From: Acinetobacter halotolerans
GTDB lineage: Bacteria > Pseudomonadota > Gammaproteobacteria > Pseudomonadales > Moraxellaceae
Assembly (NCBI RefSeq): GCF_004208515.1
Contig: NZ_SGIM01000001.1
Span: 310,001-374,000, forward strand
Reading direction: 5' to 3'
Length of the DNA: 64,000 nucleotides
A program made the translations under genes and the position numbers. Shown piece after piece: positions 46,575 to 55,657 of this stretch; the stretch's first letter is position 1; each line of letters opens with the position of its first letter. Under the pieces are notes generated by a model. It made no database searches. It was given only the letters and a program-made list of their open reading frames with translations, and was not told the origin of the DNA.

Positions 46575-47177
46575 TTAAAAATCATCCTTTTGATAAAGAT
46601 GATCCATACGCTCACGTTTAGTTTTTAAATATTGCTCATTGAATGGATTATGTCCAACAGTCAGGGGAACACGCTCAATCACATTAATTCCAAGATCGGT
46701 TAATGCTTTAAGCTTCAAAGGATTATTGGTGATTAATTTTACTTCTTTAATTTGGAGATGATCGAGCATAATGCTGCACATATCGTAGCGACGCGCATCA
46801 GCAGGTAGATTTAACAATAGGTTTGCATCAACGGTATCATGACCTTGATCTTGCAAAGCATAGGCACGAATTTTATTGGTCAAACCAATCCCGCGGCCTT
46901 CTTGACGTAAATATAAAATTACACCTTGTCCAGCCTCATTAATCAGGCGTTGCGTGGCTTGTAATTGCGGACCACAATCGCACTTAAGCGAAGCGAAAGC
47001 ATCACCTGTTAAGCATTCTGAATGGATGCGAACTAACACAGGTTGTGTTGGAGTCTTATCTAAACCTTTTGAAAGCGCCACATGCTCTTCGCCCGTTTCA
47101 GGGTCTTGAAACACAGAAATATTGAAGTCACCAAAAGCGGTTGGTAGCTTTGATGTTGCAATAAATTCAATCGGCAC
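46575..47177 (-). CDS. ribA: GTP cyclohydrolase II
   Basis: Zinc enzyme opening the GTP ring as the first step of riboflavin synthesis (200 aa from GTG 47177). The family begins at (M)[17 protein letters not shown], so I place the start at GTG, although the frame is open 28 codons further with an ATG at 47261; that extension is atypical. Zinc cysteines lie in [17 protein letters not shown]. Active-site stretches [12 protein letters not shown] and ITNNPLKL are intact. No ribB (DHBP synthase) domain is fused. Monocistronic with its own terminator. Confidence 0.94.
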   Translation of the reverse strand: MPIEFIATSKLPTAFGDFNISVFQDPETGEEHVALSKGLDKTPTQPVLVRIHSECLTGDAFASLKCDCGPQLQATQRLINEAGQGVILYLRQEGRGIGLTNKIRAYALQDQGHDTVDANLLLNLPADARRYDMCSIMLDHLQIKEVKLITNNPLKLKALTDLGINVIERVPLTVGHNPFNEQYLKTKRERMDHLYQKDDF

Positions 47178-47481
47178 AGAGAGCTCACTCGTATCATAAA
47201 AACAATCAAAGTATAGCTTAATGTGTGAAGATTGCGTGAATCGGAATTTCTGATTTTTCACATAAGTTTTTCTTTTTCATAGAAAGCACACAATAATGGT
47301 TGATAAACAGTGACATAATTCAGGATAATCTGCTAGCCAGTCTTTGAGATTGGTCTAAGAATGTTCAGCACTGCATCATTCGCACATGTGGCTGATTGAA
47401 GGTAGATCATATTTAATTGTATGATTGCCCCCATTTAACCCAGCTTCGGATTTGCCAGGCTTAAAAAGGCTTTGCCACATT

Positions 47482-49377
47482 ATGTTGTATACCGAAATTC
47501 CAACTGAACGTCCTGTGACGGTACTGTTAGATGAAATTGATCATCCACAACAGTTACGACAGCTCGCGCAAAGCCAACTCGCACAAGTGGCGGATGAGTT
47601 ACGACAATATATTTTGTATGCAGCAGGACAAAGTGGTGGTCACTTCGGCGCAAATCTAGGCGTCATTGAACTTACTGTTGCCTTACATTATTGCTTTAAT
47701 ACGCCGCGTGACCGTTTGGTTTGGGATGTGGGGCATCAAGCTTATCCGCATAAAGTTTTAACTGGTCGTCGTGAGCAAATCACAACAATCCGCAGTAAAA
47801 ATGGCTTAGCTGCTTTTCCAGCACGAGATGAATCTGAATTTGATACCTTTGGTGTTGGGCATTCATCTACTGCAATTTCTGCAGGGCTGGGGATGGCACT
47901 CGCTCGTCGATACCAAAAAGATCCTTGTGATGTGGTAGCGATTGTAGGTGATGGCGCAATGACAGCAGGTATGGCATTTGAAGCCATGAACGATGCGGTT
48001 GCTCATGATGCAGATTTGATTGTGGTCCTTAATGACAATGACATGTCGATTTCTTGCAGTACGGGTGGTTTTGCAAAACACCTAGCCGCGATTTGGGAGT
48101 CAGGTCAGCTTGTCAATCTAAATGAGCTCGGTGAAGCCTATATTCAACCACATCCGAAATGGACTTATAACTCGCGTTTACACCAGTCCGCAACTGATGC
48201 AGCAGACAATTTATTTAAAGCGATTGGTTTTGACTATTTTGGTCCATTTGATGGTCATGATGTCGAGCAACTCGCACAAGTTTTTCATGCGTTGAAAAAG
48301 CGTAAAGGGCCACGTTTAGTTCATATTTATACTAAAAAGGGCAAAGGTTTCGCTCCAGCAGAAGCAGATCCAATCACGTATCATGCAATTACTAAAATTG
48401 CACCAGCAGCTTCCGCACCAATCAAAAAATCCCCTCCTAAATATTCTGATGTATTTGGACAATGGTTGTGTGATGAGGCGGCGCAAGATGAGCGCTTACT
48501 GGCGATTACCCCAGCGATGTGTGAAGGATCGGGCATGGTGAAATTTGCCCAGCAATATCCCGAACGTTTTTTTGATGTCGCGATTGCAGAACAACATGCA
48601 GTGACATTAGCAGCAGGTATGGCGTGTGAAGGTTTAAAACCAGTTGTTGCAATCTATTCAACCTTCTTGCAACGCGGTTATGATCAATTGATCCATGATG
48701 TTGCATTACAAAATTTGGATGTGACTTTTGGTATTGATCGTGCAGGTTTAGTCGGTGAAGATGGTCCAACGCATGCTGGTGCATACGATTATGCCTTTAT
48801 GCGCACTGTCCCGAATATGGTGATCATGGCACCAAAAGATGAAAATGAATGTCGACAAATGCTACATACCGCCTACCTGTATAATGGACCGACTGCGGTT
48901 CGTTATCCGCGTGGTGCAGGTGTAGGTGTCGATATTCAAGACAAAATGACTGCTCTAGAGATTGGTAAAGCGGAAGTCGTTGCAGAATTTAATGTAGATG
49001 CAGCACAACAGATCAGTATTTTGGCTTTTGGTAGCCGAGTGACAGCATCAGTCCAAGCCGCAGAGTTATTTGCAAATAAACATTCAATCGGTATCCGCGT
49101 TATCAATATGCGTTTTGTGAAACCACTTGATGAGCACATCATTCGTGAGTTAGCTGATAGTACGCAGCTTTTTGTCACGGTTGAGGAGCATGCTGTGATG
49201 GCAGGTGCGGGTAGTGCAGTAAATGAATTTTTGGCACAGGCTAAAATTGTTAAACCAATCTTGAATTTAGGTTTGCCAGATGCATTTTTGCTTCAAGCTT
49301 CCCATCAACAAATGTTGCAAGACTGTGGTTTAGATAGTCAAGGTATTTTGACTTCAATTGAAAAAGCTTGGTTTTAA
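47482..49377 (+). CDS. dxs: 1-deoxy-D-xylulose-5-phosphate synthase
   Basis: Thiamine-diphosphate transketolase-like enzyme making DXP from pyruvate and glyceraldehyde 3-phosphate, the entry step of the MEP isoprenoid route (631 aa). The start [13 protein letters not shown] is that of Acinetobacter Dxs; the 19 upstream codons to 47425 are excluded. The ThDP motif GDGAMTAG through LNDNDMSIS, the [12 protein letters not shown] region and the [13 protein letters not shown] catalytic-Glu segment are present. The RBS is weak (AAAGGC). Monocistronic. Confidence 0.97.
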   Translation: MLYTEIPTERPVTVLLDEIDHPQQLRQLAQSQLAQVADELRQYILYAAGQSGGHFGANLGVIELTVALHYCFNTPRDRLVWDVGHQAYPHKVLTGRREQITTIRSKNGLAAFPARDESEFDTFGVGHSSTAISAGLGMALARRYQKDPCDVVAIVGDGAMTAGMAFEAMNDAVAHDADLIVVLNDNDMSISCSTGGFAKHLAAIWESGQLVNLNELGEAYIQPHPKWTYNSRLHQSATDAADNLFKAIGFDYFGPFDGHDVEQLAQVFHALKKRKGPRLVHIYTKKGKGFAPAEADPITYHAITKIAPAASAPIKKSPPKYSDVFGQWLCDEAAQDERLLAITPAMCEGSGMVKFAQQYPERFFDVAIAEQHAVTLAAGMACEGLKPVVAIYSTFLQRGYDQLIHDVALQNLDVTFGIDRAGLVGEDGPTHAGAYDYAFMRTVPNMVIMAPKDENECRQMLHTAYLYNGPTAVRYPRGAGVGVDIQDKMTALEIGKAEVVAEFNVDAAQQISILAFGSRVTASVQAAELFANKHSIGIRVINMRFVKPLDEHIIRELADSTQLFVTVEEHAVMAGAGSAVNEFLAQAKIVKPILNLGLPDAFLLQASHQQMLQDCGLDSQGILTSIEKAWF

Positions 49378-49468
49378 TCAATAAAACCAAGTAAATGCAA
49401 GTGCATTTGATAATGGCAATTGCCCACTAAATTTTTAGCAACATTTTTTCCCTAAAAGCGCTCAGATT

Positions 49469-49477
49469 TGATAGAAT
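49469..49477 (+). promoter_or_regulatory. Extended -10 promoter of suhB
   Basis: TG-A-TAGAAT is a good extended -10 element; no clear -35 is needed or seen. Transcription should begin near 49484, giving a leader of about 53 nt. That excludes the more upstream in-frame start at 49468. The element is embedded in the inverted repeat AAAAGCGC (49454-49461) / GCGCTTTT (49482-49489). Confidence 0.6.
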
Positions 49478-49536
49478 GCGGGCGCTTTTATGCATTATTC
49501 TTTGTCAAAATCTTCGAAATTTGTAGTGGGTGTTCA

Positions 49537-50367
49537 ATGGAACCTATGGTGGTGATGGCTGCGCGTGCGGCTCAAACAGTTGGTCAAGAGCTTTTAAAGG
49601 CACATCAAAATCGTCATAAACTCGATTTGCAAGTTGAAGATAAAGGCATTGATGGTCCAGTAACGCGTGTTGACCGTTACTTGGAACAACTCACTATCGA
49701 TACTCTCCGTAAAAGTTATAAAAACCATAGTTTTCATGGTGAAGAGTTTGGATTTCAAGAAGGTAAAGGACACGATGCTGATTGGTGTTGGGTTATAGAT
49801 CCTTTAGATGGCACACAAAACTTTATCAATGGTTTCCCACATTTCTGTATTTCTATCGCTGTACAGCACAAAGGCGTAACGCAACACGGTGTGATCTATG
49901 ATCCGGTACGTGATGAATTATTCTCTGCAAGTCGCGGCCGTGGCGCAGTCATGAATCAGCGTCGTATCCGTGTGAATACAAGTGAAACTTTAGAAAATAC
50001 TTCTCTTGCTGTTGGTCATCCATTTCGTGCACAACGTGATGGAGAAATCGTTTCGTATGCTGAACAGCATTTTGCTTCATTATTGGCTGTAACTAAAGCA
50101 GGTGCACACATCCGCCGTGCGGGTTCTGCTGCTTTAGATTTGGCTTATGTTGCAGCAGGTCGTTTTGATGGTTTCTTTGAGTTGGGCTTAAAACCGTGGG
50201 ATATCGCTGCGGGTGAGTTGATTGTGAAAGAAGCTGGCGGTGCGATGGTTGATGCCCGTGGTGGTAATGATTCATTTGAAAATGGTCAAGTGATTGCTTG
50301 TTCATTGAAAATGTTAAAACCATTGATGCAAGCAGTTGTTCCTGCTTGGGGTGTTGCTGCGAAGTAA
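49537..50367 (+). CDS. suhB: Inositol monophosphatase family protein SuhB
   Basis: Mg2+-dependent inositol-1-monophosphatase-fold protein (276 aa) starting MEPMVVMAARAAQTVG. Metal-binding motifs GEEFG, DPLDGTQNF and WDIAAGELIVKEAGG are intact. In E. coli SuhB also joins rRNA transcription antitermination complexes, so a regulatory role is likely in addition to phosphatase activity. The upstream-open 23 codons to 49468 lie before the predicted transcription start and are excluded. Ends at a strong terminator. Confidence 0.95.
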   Translation: MEPMVVMAARAAQTVGQELLKAHQNRHKLDLQVEDKGIDGPVTRVDRYLEQLTIDTLRKSYKNHSFHGEEFGFQEGKGHDADWCWVIDPLDGTQNFINGFPHFCISIAVQHKGVTQHGVIYDPVRDELFSASRGRGAVMNQRRIRVNTSETLENTSLAVGHPFRAQRDGEIVSYAEQHFASLLAVTKAGAHIRRAGSAALDLAYVAAGRFDGFFELGLKPWDIAAGELIVKEAGGAMVDARGGNDSFENGQVIACSLKMLKPLMQAVVPAWGVAAK

Positions 50368-50378
50368 TTTGAAATTTT

Positions 50379-50410
50379 AAAAAAGCCCTCAAATCTTGAG
50401 GGCTTTTTTT
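50379..50410 (+). terminator. Intrinsic terminator after suhB
   Basis: AAAAGCCCTCAA and TTGAGGGCTTTT form a perfect stem with an ATC-type loop and a long T-run. Confidence 0.92.
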
Positions 50411-50437
50411 ATGCGAGATTGGAATATCAGGTGAAAT

Positions 50438-50512
50438 AAATTGCTCATCTATTTTATTGGTCCTGATGGAGTTGGCAAAACGACAATATCGAATTATTTC
50501 GACAGACGTTAG
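50438..50512 (+). pseudogene. Fragment of a P-loop NTPase gene
   Basis: The frame from 50438 reads K-LLIYFIGPDGVGKTTISNY-FDRR and then hits TAG at 50510-50512. GPDGVGKTT is a perfect Walker A motif in the strand-loop-helix context of dTMP-kinase-like or ABC ATPases. A stop codon (TGA 50432-50434) and no start precede it. In a shifted frame, 50511-50564 continues as RPEQVAQNVRLIVDTRL before another stop. This looks like the decayed 5' end of a lost ATPase gene. Short length makes chance possible but unlikely. Confidence 0.5.
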
Positions 50513-50693
50513 GCCTGAACAGGTCGCTCAAAACGTTAGACTAATAGTGGATACACGACTCTAGATCATTTGTTGATAAATAAAACATATAAGTTATATT
50601 GATTAAATAACTGATAAATGGCTTATTTTTGTTGAAAGGTCGCTTATTGGGCGATGAATAAAGACAACTTAATAGGAAAAACAATTAAAAAGC

Positions 50694-50721
50694 GTGACAT
50701 TCTTAAACTTTCTGCTATACT
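50694..50721 (+). promoter_or_regulatory. Promoter of DEAD-box helicase leader
   Basis: The -35-like GTGACA (50694-50699) and -10 TATACT (50716-50721) are separated by 16 bp, the best promoter in this gap. Transcription from here would give the helicase mRNA a leader of about 270 nt, as is common for cold-shock helicase transcripts. Confidence 0.6.
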
Positions 50722-50809
50722 CCGCCCACGCACTGAAATTCCAGTTCATTACCTGAACATTCTGTTCTATTCATATTTTGCGCTCGCTGTCCATAGAGAG
50801 GACCACATC

Positions 50810-50899
50810 TTGCGCCCAAATCGCTTAGCGATTCTTCAGGTTGAAGCAGTAATCAAGCGTGCGTTTAGTCCACATCGTCGTTATTCGGATCGCCGCTGA
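50810..50899 (+). CDS. Possible leader ORF, 29 aa, Arg-rich
   Basis: Starts at TTG with a strong AGAGAGGA Shine-Dalgarno 7 nt upstream and ends at TGA. The predicted peptide is basic (ends HRRYSDRR). It lies inside the long leader of the DEAD-box helicase mRNA, 98 nt before the helicase ATG. An in-frame longer ORF back to 50654 begins upstream of the predicted promoter and so is unlikely. A regulatory leader peptide is inference. Confidence 0.35.
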   Translation: MRPNRLAILQVEAVIKRAFSPHRRYSDRR

Positions 50900-50997
50900 A
50901 TCTCATTTATTTTCAGCTTGAGTCGCTTTGCCGCCTGTTGCCGATGTCTATTTTTTGTATTTATTAAAATGGAGCACCCACAAGGGTGAAACTCTCT

Positions 50998-52977
50998 ATG
51001 AGCAAAACTTTTGCCGAATTTTCATTACATGAAACCTTACAACAAGCGCTTGAAGGTTTAGGTTTTACAACCCCAACTCCTGTACAAGAACAAGCAATTC
51101 CTGCTGCGTTAGAAGGAAAAGATTTATTGGTTTCTAGCCAGACAGGTTCTGGTAAGACAGCAGCATTTTTATTGCCTACACTTAATTCTTTAGCGGGCGA
51201 AGAAGCATTTGCTTCTTTTAAAGACCGCATGAAAGCTGTGACTCAACCTACGATTTTAGTGATTTCTCCTACTCGTGAGTTGGCACAACAAGTAAGTCAA
51301 GATGCGATTGCATTGGTACGTCACATGAAAGGTGTTCGTATTGCTGCGATTATGGGCGGTATGCCTTTTGGTAAACAAATTCAACAGCTTAAAGGTGCGC
51401 AAGTTGTCGTTGCAACGCCTGGTCGTTTGCTTGATCTTGTTAACCGTCGTCAAATTAAATTAGATAAAGTTGAATCATTAATCGTTGATGAAGCAGACCG
51501 TATGCTTGATCTAGGTTTCTCTGAAGATCTAGAAGCAATTGGTGAATTGGCTGCAAATCGTAAACAAACATTGATGTTCTCTGCGACATTTGCAGATCGT
51601 ATTATTCGTCTTGCTGAACGTATGATGAATAACCCTGTACGTATCGCAATCGAAACTGGTCATAGTACCAATACTGATGTTACTCAAACATTGCATTGGA
51701 CTGATGGTTTCGAGCACAAGAAAAAATTACTTACGCATTGGTTGTCTGATGAATCAGTAGATCAAGCAGTTGTATTTGCGAGCACGCAAGAAGATACCGA
51801 TATGCTTGCTGAAGAGTTAGCTGAAGCGGGTCACTCTGTTGTTGCGTTGCACGGTGCAATGCCACAAACAGTTCGTAACCGTCGTTTACGTAGTATCCGT
51901 GAAGGTCGTGCAAAAATCTTAGTTGCGACAGATGTTGCAGCGCGTGGTTTAGACGTACCAACCATTTCTCACGTGATTAACTTCGGTTTACCAATGAAAA
52001 ATGAAGACTATGTACACCGTATCGGTCGTACAGGTCGTGCAGGTCGTTCAGGTCAAGCAATTACTTTAGCGACTTACCGTGAGCGCGGTAAAATTCGTGC
52101 TTTAGAAGATTATTTGGATGCACGTTTAAGTGTTTCTGAAATCGAAGGTTTAGAGCCATCTCCACCTCCTGCTCGTTCAGGTCGTGATGGTGGTGGTCGC
52201 GGTCGCAGTGGTAATGGCGGTGCAGGCCGTGGTCGTAGCGGCAATGGTGGCGGCGGTCGTCGTTTTGAAGGCGAAAGCAACTTCAAACGTCGTGAAGGTG
52301 GTGATGACCGTCCACGTCGTAGCTTTGATGATAAACCACGTGGTGATCGTCCATCTTATGGTGATGATCGTCCTAAGCGTGATTTTGGTGATCGTCCACC
52401 ACGCCGTGAAGGTGGGTTTGGTGATCGTCCACAACGTAGCTTTGGTGGCGAAGATCGTCCACGTCGCGATTTTAATTCAGACCGTCCACGCCGTGAAGGT
52501 GGTGTAGATGATCGTCCTAAGCGTACTTTCGGTGGTGAAGATCGTCCGCGTCGTGATTTTGGTGATCGTCCACCGCGTCGTGAAGGTGGTTTCAATGATA
52601 AACCGCGTTTTGACTCGAATGATGATAACCGTGGTAACCGCGTAGACTATAAACCACGTCGTGAGGGTGGTTTTGGTGATCGTCCTAAGCGTGATTTTGG
52701 TGATCGTCCAGCAGCTCCACGTGAAGGTGGTTTTGGTGACCGTCCGAAACGTAGCTTTGCTGGTGATGATCGTCCGAAACGTACTTTCGGTGGTGAAGAC
52801 CGTCCTAAGCGTACTTTCGGTGGCGAAGATCGCCCGAAACGTACTTTCGGTGGTGAAGATCGTCCTAAGCGTACTTTCGGTGGCGAAGATCGTCCGAAAC
52901 GTGATTTTGGTGATCGCCCAGCAGCACCGCGTGAAGGTGGCTTCGGTGGTGACCGTCGTCGGAAAAACGATTATTAA
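50998..52977 (+). CDS. DEAD-box RNA helicase with RG/D-rich C-terminal tail
   Basis: ATP-dependent RNA helicase of the RhlE/DeaD kind (659 aa). Q motif and Walker A SQTGSGKTAA, PTRELAQQ, motif II VDEADRM, motif III SATF, and C-terminal motifs VATDVAARGLD and HRIGRTGRAGR are all present in residues 1-375. The tail from about 390 is disordered and built of repeated DRPKR-F-G and DRPRR units, likely RNA-binding. ATG 50998 is chosen; GTG 50986 is an alternative. A roughly 270-nt leader suggests post-transcriptional or cold regulation. RhlE versus DeaD cannot be settled from sequence alone. Confidence 0.93.
   Translation: MSKTFAEFSLHETLQQALEGLGFTTPTPVQEQAIPAALEGKDLLVSSQTGSGKTAAFLLPTLNSLAGEEAFASFKDRMKAVTQPTILVISPTRELAQQVSQDAIALVRHMKGVRIAAIMGGMPFGKQIQQLKGAQVVVATPGRLLDLVNRRQIKLDKVESLIVDEADRMLDLGFSEDLEAIGELAANRKQTLMFSATFADRIIRLAERMMNNPVRIAIETGHSTNTDVTQTLHWTDGFEHKKKLLTHWLSDESVDQAVVFASTQEDTDMLAEELAEAGHSVVALHGAMPQTVRNRRLRSIREGRAKILVATDVAARGLDVPTISHVINFGLPMKNEDYVHRIGRTGRAGRSGQAITLATYRERGKIRALEDYLDARLSVSEIEGLEPSPPPARSGRDGGGRGRSGNGGAGRGRSGNGGGGRRFEGESNFKRREGGDDRPRRSFDDKPRGDRPSYGDDRPKRDFGDRPPRREGGFGDRPQRSFGGEDRPRRDFNSDRPRREGGVDDRPKRTFGGEDRPRRDFGDRPPRREGGFNDKPRFDSNDDNRGNRVDYKPRREGGFGDRPKRDFGDRPAAPREGGFGDRPKRSFAGDDRPKRTFGGEDRPKRTFGGEDRPKRTFGGEDRPKRTFGGEDRPKRDFGDRPAAPREGGFGGDRRRKNDY
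52768..52887 (+). repeat. Four 30-bp in-frame tandem repeats in helicase tail
   Basis: Each unit encodes DRPKRTFGGE. Units alternate between two DNA versions (CGTCCGAAACG... and CGTCCTAAGCG...), in the order A-B-A-B, so the latest event was duplication of a 60-bp dimer. A partial fifth unit follows. Confidence 0.92.
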
Positions 52978-52984
52978 TTGATAA

Positions 52985-53017
52985 AAAAGAAGCCAGTTGA
53001 AAAACTGGCTTTTTTAT
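52985..53017 (+). terminator. Intrinsic terminator after helicase
   Basis: The stem AAGCCAGTT/AACTGGCTT with a GAAA loop and a T-run lies 13 bp past the stop. Confidence 0.9.
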
Positions 53018-53045
53018 TTATGCTTAGTCATGTAAAATCATAAAA

Positions 53046-53288
53046 ATGTGCACTAATTCAAACTTTATACAAGAAATGAATAGGATGAAACAGAATAACA
53101 GTCTTTTAAATCAAATATGGTCTTTTACTTGTCATGAAGGATTGCCATGTCTATTTGTGATTATGATGATATGTAATGGTTTATTTTTTGCCTATGCGGT
53201 CTTTGATCAAAGTAATCCTGATCGTTTAAATGCAAATTTGCATCAAATTACGAGCGAAGTTGATCCAAAGAATAACTACATAAATTAA
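53046..53288 (+). CDS. Small membrane protein, hypothetical
   Basis: An ORF of 80 codons with one clear TM helix (about 35-52, PCLFVIMMICNGLFFAYAVF) and a polar C-terminal tail. ATG 53046 is the first start; in-frame ATGs at 53076 and 53085 are possible and no start has a strong RBS. It is situated between the helicase terminator and the mla operon, same strand. No family recognised. Composition supports a real single-pass protein, but evidence is limited. Confidence 0.45.
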   Translation: MCTNSNFIQEMNRMKQNNSLLNQIWSFTCHEGLPCLFVIMMICNGLFFAYAVFDQSNPDRLNANLHQITSEVDPKNNYIN

Positions 53289-53383
53289 ATAATCTTCATA
53301 CATCCCTTATCAAAATAAAAACAACGATTTAATCTTTCGGTGTATAGTATGCGTGCATAAAAAGTGCAGGAATGAATGCCATT

Positions 53384-54202
53384 ATGAATAACAAATCTCC
53401 TCTCGATACTGAAGCCTTAATTGAAGTTAGAAACTTGAGCTTTAATCGAGGAGAACGCGTCATTTATGACGATATCAGCCTAAAAATTCGACGTGGTCAA
53501 ATTACAGCAATTATGGGACCATCGGGTACAGGTAAAACGACTTTATTACGTTTGATTGGAGGACAGTTAAGTCCAGATCAAGGTGAAGTTTTACTCGATG
53601 GTAAAAATATTGCCTCAATGTCACGTCTTGAATTGTTTGCTGCACGTGCGCGTATGGGAATGTTATTTCAAAGTGGCGCATTATTTACAGATATGTCTGT
53701 GTATGAAAATGTTGCATTTCCGATTCGAGCACACACCAAGTTGTCTGAGCACCTGATTGCAGAATTGGTCGCCTTAAAACTCGAATCTGTAGGGTTGCGC
53801 GGTGCTGAACAACTCATGCCTTCAGAACTATCAGGCGGGATGAATCGCCGCGTTGCTTTAGCACGTGCGATTGCACTTGATCCTGAATTGATTATGTATG
53901 ACGAACCCTTTGCAGGCCAAGATCCGATCGTGAAAGGGATTTTGACGCGTTTGATTCGTTCACTACGAGAAGCATTAGATTTAACGACAATTATTGTTTC
54001 GCACGATGTGGCAGAGACTTTGTCGATTGCAGATTACATTTATGTTGTTGCAGAAGGCAAAATTCAGGGCGAAGGTACACCTGAACAATTAAAAACACAT
54101 GCTTCACCATTTGTTCGTCAGTTTTTAACAGGTTCAGTTGAGGGACCTGTCGAATATCAATTTACTCACCAAGCTTATTTAGATAACGAGGTTCGTCCAT
54201 GA
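53384..54202 (+). CDS. mlaF: Phospholipid ABC transporter ATP-binding protein MlaF
   Basis: ATPase of the Mla inner-membrane complex that maintains outer-membrane lipid asymmetry (272 aa from ATG 53384). Walker A GPSGTGKTT, signature LSGGMNRRVALARA, Walker B ELIMYDEPFAGQD and the H-loop IIVSHDVAE are intact. The C-terminal extension (HQAYLDNEVRP) is typical of MlaF. AGG 13 nt upstream of 53384 is far, whereas ATG 53372 is only 1 nt from it; the shorter form fits the family. Overlaps mlaE by 4 nt. Confidence 0.95.
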   Translation: MNNKSPLDTEALIEVRNLSFNRGERVIYDDISLKIRRGQITAIMGPSGTGKTTLLRLIGGQLSPDQGEVLLDGKNIASMSRLELFAARARMGMLFQSGALFTDMSVYENVAFPIRAHTKLSEHLIAELVALKLESVGLRGAEQLMPSELSGGMNRRVALARAIALDPELIMYDEPFAGQDPIVKGILTRLIRSLREALDLTTIIVSHDVAETLSIADYIYVVAEGKIQGEGTPEQLKTHASPFVRQFLTGSVEGPVEYQFTHQAYLDNEVRP

Positions 54203-54975
54203 ATGCGATTGCCTGGTTAGGTAGACTCGTTATTGAGCGAATAAAGGGGATTGGTGCTGCGTCACTGATGCTCCTACAAATTTTATTTTCAATGCCATCG
54301 AAAGGTGGTTTTCAACGCTTTATTTATCAGATGTATCGTGTTGGGGTGATGTCTTTATTGATCATCTCAGTTTCTGGTTTATTTATTGGCTTAGTGTTGG
54401 GTTTACAAGGTTACTCGATTTTGGTCAATGTCGGCAGTGAAGCAATGCTAGGCACCATGGTGTCTTTAACTTTGCTGCGTGAACTTGCACCTGTGGTTGC
54501 TGCGTTGTTATTTGCAGGACGTGCAGGTTCAGCTTTGACGGCGGAAATTGGTTCCATGAAACAGAGTGAGCAACTGGCCAGTATGGAAATGATTGGTGTT
54601 GATCCACTGCGTCAAATCGTATCTCCACGCTTATGGGCTGGGATCGTGAGCTTGCCGATGTTGACTGTGATTTTTGCTGCTATTGGTATTGTAGGCGGCA
54701 AAATGGTTGGGGTCGATTTTCTCGGGGTGGATGAAGGTTCATTCTGGGGCGGTATGCAAAGTAGTGTGCAGTTCGGACACGATGTTGTAAATGGCATTAT
54801 TAAAAGTATTGTTTTTGCTCTGATTTGTACATGGGTGGCGGTGTATCAAGGTTATGCCTGTGATCCAACTCCCGAAGGTATCGCGACGTCTATGACCAGA
54901 ACAGTCGTATATTCTTCACTTTGTGTATTAGGTTTTGATTTCGTGTTGACTGCGGTCATGTTCGGAGGGATTTAA
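54199..54975 (+). CDS. mlaE: Phospholipid ABC transporter permease MlaE
   Basis: Permease of the Mla complex (258 aa), with 5-6 TM helices. Family blocks are visible: LVLGLQGYSILVNVGSEAMLGTMVSLTLLRELAPVVAALLFAGRAGSALTAEIGSMK split over TM2-TM3, and the C-terminal helix RTVVYSSLCVLGFDFVLTAVMFGG. ATGA overlap with mlaF and one-base overlap with mlaD give tight translational coupling. Confidence 0.95.
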   Translation: MNAIAWLGRLVIERIKGIGAASLMLLQILFSMPSKGGFQRFIYQMYRVGVMSLLIISVSGLFIGLVLGLQGYSILVNVGSEAMLGTMVSLTLLRELAPVVAALLFAGRAGSALTAEIGSMKQSEQLASMEMIGVDPLRQIVSPRLWAGIVSLPMLTVIFAAIGIVGGKMVGVDFLGVDEGSFWGGMQSSVQFGHDVVNGIIKSIVFALICTWVAVYQGYACDPTPEGIATSMTRTVVYSSLCVLGFDFVLTAVMFGGI

Positions 54976-55637
54976 TGAAATCACGTATTAGTGAGCTGGC
55001 CGTAGGTATTTTTGTCATTATCTTCGGTATTGCGTTGTTTTTTCTTGCGATGAAAGTCAGCGGCTTGGCAGGTACCAACCTGCGTGATAGTTATAGTATG
55101 ACGGCTCAATTTGACAACGTAAATGGTTTAAAAGCACGTGCAAAAGTGACCATGAGTGGTGTAACGATTGGTCGTGTTGAGTCTATTACGCTTGATCCAG
55201 TCTCGCGCCTCGCAACCGTCAAATTTGATTTAGATGGGAAACTCACCAGCTTCAATGCAGAGCAGCTAAAAGTAGTGCAACAAAATGCGCTTGAAGAATT
55301 GCGCTATAGTTCGGATTATCAGCAAGCTGATGCGACGAAACAAAAAGCAATGGAACAGCAACTGATCAGTAACATGACCTCCATTACCAGCCTCGATGAA
55401 GATGCTTATATAATGGTAGCAACCAATGGTTTATTGGGTGAGAAATATTTGAAAGTCATTCCAGGTGGTGGCGTTGACTACTTAAAACGTGGTGATGTCG
55501 TTTCAAATACCCAAGGCACAATGGATCTAGAAGATTTAATCAGTAAGTTTATTACTGGTGGTGGTGCAAGCAAAGTTGCGTCAGGCACTGAAACTTCAGC
55601 TTCACAGTCAGATGACGAACCATCTTTTGCTGAATAA
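54975..55637 (+). CDS. mlaD: Phospholipid-binding MCE protein MlaD
   Basis: Periplasmic MCE protein anchored by an N-terminal TM helix (about 7-27), forming the hexameric ring above MlaE (220 aa). The MCE core GLKARAKVTMSGVTIGRVESI is present, as is MVATNGLLGEKYLKVIPGG. It is longer than E. coli MlaD because of a helical insertion of about 40 residues near 95-135 (QQNALEELRYSS ... QQLISNM), a feature of Acinetobacter MlaD. The C-terminal tail is Ser/Glu-rich. Confidence 0.95.
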   Translation: MKSRISELAVGIFVIIFGIALFFLAMKVSGLAGTNLRDSYSMTAQFDNVNGLKARAKVTMSGVTIGRVESITLDPVSRLATVKFDLDGKLTSFNAEQLKVVQQNALEELRYSSDYQQADATKQKAMEQQLISNMTSITSLDEDAYIMVATNGLLGEKYLKVIPGGGVDYLKRGDVVSNTQGTMDLEDLISKFITGGGASKVASGTETSASQSDDEPSFAE

Positions 55638-55657
55638 TCGTATTTAGGAGTTTTAAA

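Noticed and set aside
47178..47261. 28-codon N-terminal extension of ribA starting at ATG
   Set aside because: RibA proteins of the genus begin at PIEFIATSK; a GTG start is available at that place.
50654..50899. 81-codon ORF upstream of the DEAD-box helicase
   Set aside because: Its ATG lies upstream of the best promoter; only the last 29 codons, with their own RBS, are plausible.
52184..52595. Valine/isoleucine-rich and arginine/serine-rich ORFs in other frames of the helicase tail
   Set aside because: They are frame shadows of the repetitive DRPKR coding sequence.
52768..52900. Regular 30-bp repeats that could suggest a CRISPR array
   Set aside because: They are contiguous, in frame, encode a decapeptide of the helicase tail and have no spacers.
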